Origin: an uncultured bacterium
Lineage (GTDB): Bacteria; Actinomycetota; Coriobacteriia; Coriobacteriales; Coriobacteriaceae
DNA: 24,645 nt
Assembly (NCBI GenBank): GCA_905214905.1
Contig: CAJMNK010000028.1
Coordinates: forward strand, 1 to 24,645
Direction: 5' to 3'
The first letter of the stretch is position 1. Each line of letters opens with the position of its first letter. The position numbers and the translations under genes are program-made. Below, piece by piece: positions 24,565-24,645 of the stretch. The notes beneath the pieces are model-generated. The model was given only the letters and a program-made list of their open reading frames with translations, was not told the DNA's origin and did no database searches.

Positions 24565-24581
24565 GCGGGGAACCACCCCGC
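24565..24581. repeat. Hairpin GCGGGG-AACCA-CCCCGC in the mraZ 5' leader
   Basis: A perfect 6-bp stem with a 5-nt loop lies between the predicted mraZ transcription start and the mraZ start codon. Its core GGGGAACC(A/G)CCCC is repeated at 24604-24616. On the minus strand it would be part of the mraZ mRNA leader. Confidence 0.4.
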
Positions 24582-24596
24582 CTGTCGACGTCATCA

Positions 24597-24625
24597 ATAA
24601 TATGGGGAACCGCCCCATTTTTCAA
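24597..24625 (-). promoter_or_regulatory. mraZ (dcw cluster) promoter
   Basis: On the minus strand TTGAAA (24625-24620) and TATTAT (24602-24597) are separated by exactly 17 bp. Each matches the sigma-70-type consensus at five of six positions. It gives a leader of about 60 nt before the mraZ start codon. Confidence 0.7.
24602..24622 (+). terminator. Possible short plus-strand terminator hairpin overlapping the mraZ promoter
   Basis: ATGGGG-AACCG-CCCCAT is a 6-bp stem followed on the plus strand by TTTTT (24618-24622). It could end transcription running toward the right edge, but the stem is short and coincides with the mraZ -35/-10 spacer and an MraZ-box repeat, so it may only be a regulatory palindrome. 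Confidence 0.25.
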
Positions 24626-24637
24626 CACCTTTCCCCA
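24613..24637 (-). promoter_or_regulatory. MraZ-box-like direct repeats overlapping the mraZ promoter
   Basis: On the minus strand TGGGG (24637-24633), TGTTG (24627-24623) and TGGGG (24617-24613) recur with a strict 10-bp period. MraZ binds TGGGN direct repeats separated by 5 nt. The boxes flank and enter the -35 region, consistent with autorepression. A further box may lie beyond the window edge. Confidence 0.6.
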
Positions 24638-24645
24638 CCCCTTCC

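Overview
The window is a compact bacterial cell-division and cell-wall locus, moderately GC-rich. All genes lie on the minus strand except one convergent gene at the left end. Gene content (SepF, YggT and DivIVA present, no FtsA, a FtsZ C-terminal tail ending in LPDFLKR) and gene order point to an actinobacterial lineage. A member of the Coriobacteriia, such as Collinsella, is my best guess. This is inferred from family knowledge and overall look, not from a search.

Layout, read along the minus strand (right to left). (1) An mraZ promoter with MraZ-box-like repeats at the right edge. (2) A dcw cluster: mraZ, rsmH, ftsL, ftsI, murF, mraY, murD, ftsW, murG, murC, murB, ftsQ, ftsZ. It supplies UDP-MurNAc-peptide and lipid I/II synthesis plus the septal machinery. 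murE and ftsA are absent from the places they often occupy. (3) A strong intrinsic terminator after ftsZ. (4) A second unit: pgeF, pstS, pstC, pstA, pstB, phoU, yggS, sepF, yggT, divIVA. In many Gram-positives the ylm cluster reads pgeF(ylmD)-yggS(ylmE)-sepF-yggT-divIVA. Here a full phosphate-uptake operon sits between pgeF and yggS, and pgeF is joined to pstS by a 4-nt stop/start overlap. An 11-bp direct repeat resembling a PHO box lies upstream of pgeF. (5) Convergent terminators separate divIVA from a plus-strand nitroreductase-like gene, whose 5' half has very different codon use from its 3' half and is preceded by a CTTTGG-rich repeat tract.

How the genes may work together: the first unit builds lipid II and the divisome. 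The second couples phosphate acquisition to the factors that tether and position the Z-ring and the polar growth machinery (SepF, YggT, DivIVA). The most interesting hypothesis is that phosphate limitation, acting through the pgeF promoter, also changes the dosage of SepF, YggT and DivIVA.

No RNA genes, insertion sequences, CRISPR arrays or attachment sites were recognised. No stretch longer than 300 bases lacks a gene. The largest non-coding stretches are 1-214, 8829-9038, 10194-10392 and 746-910; each is described below.
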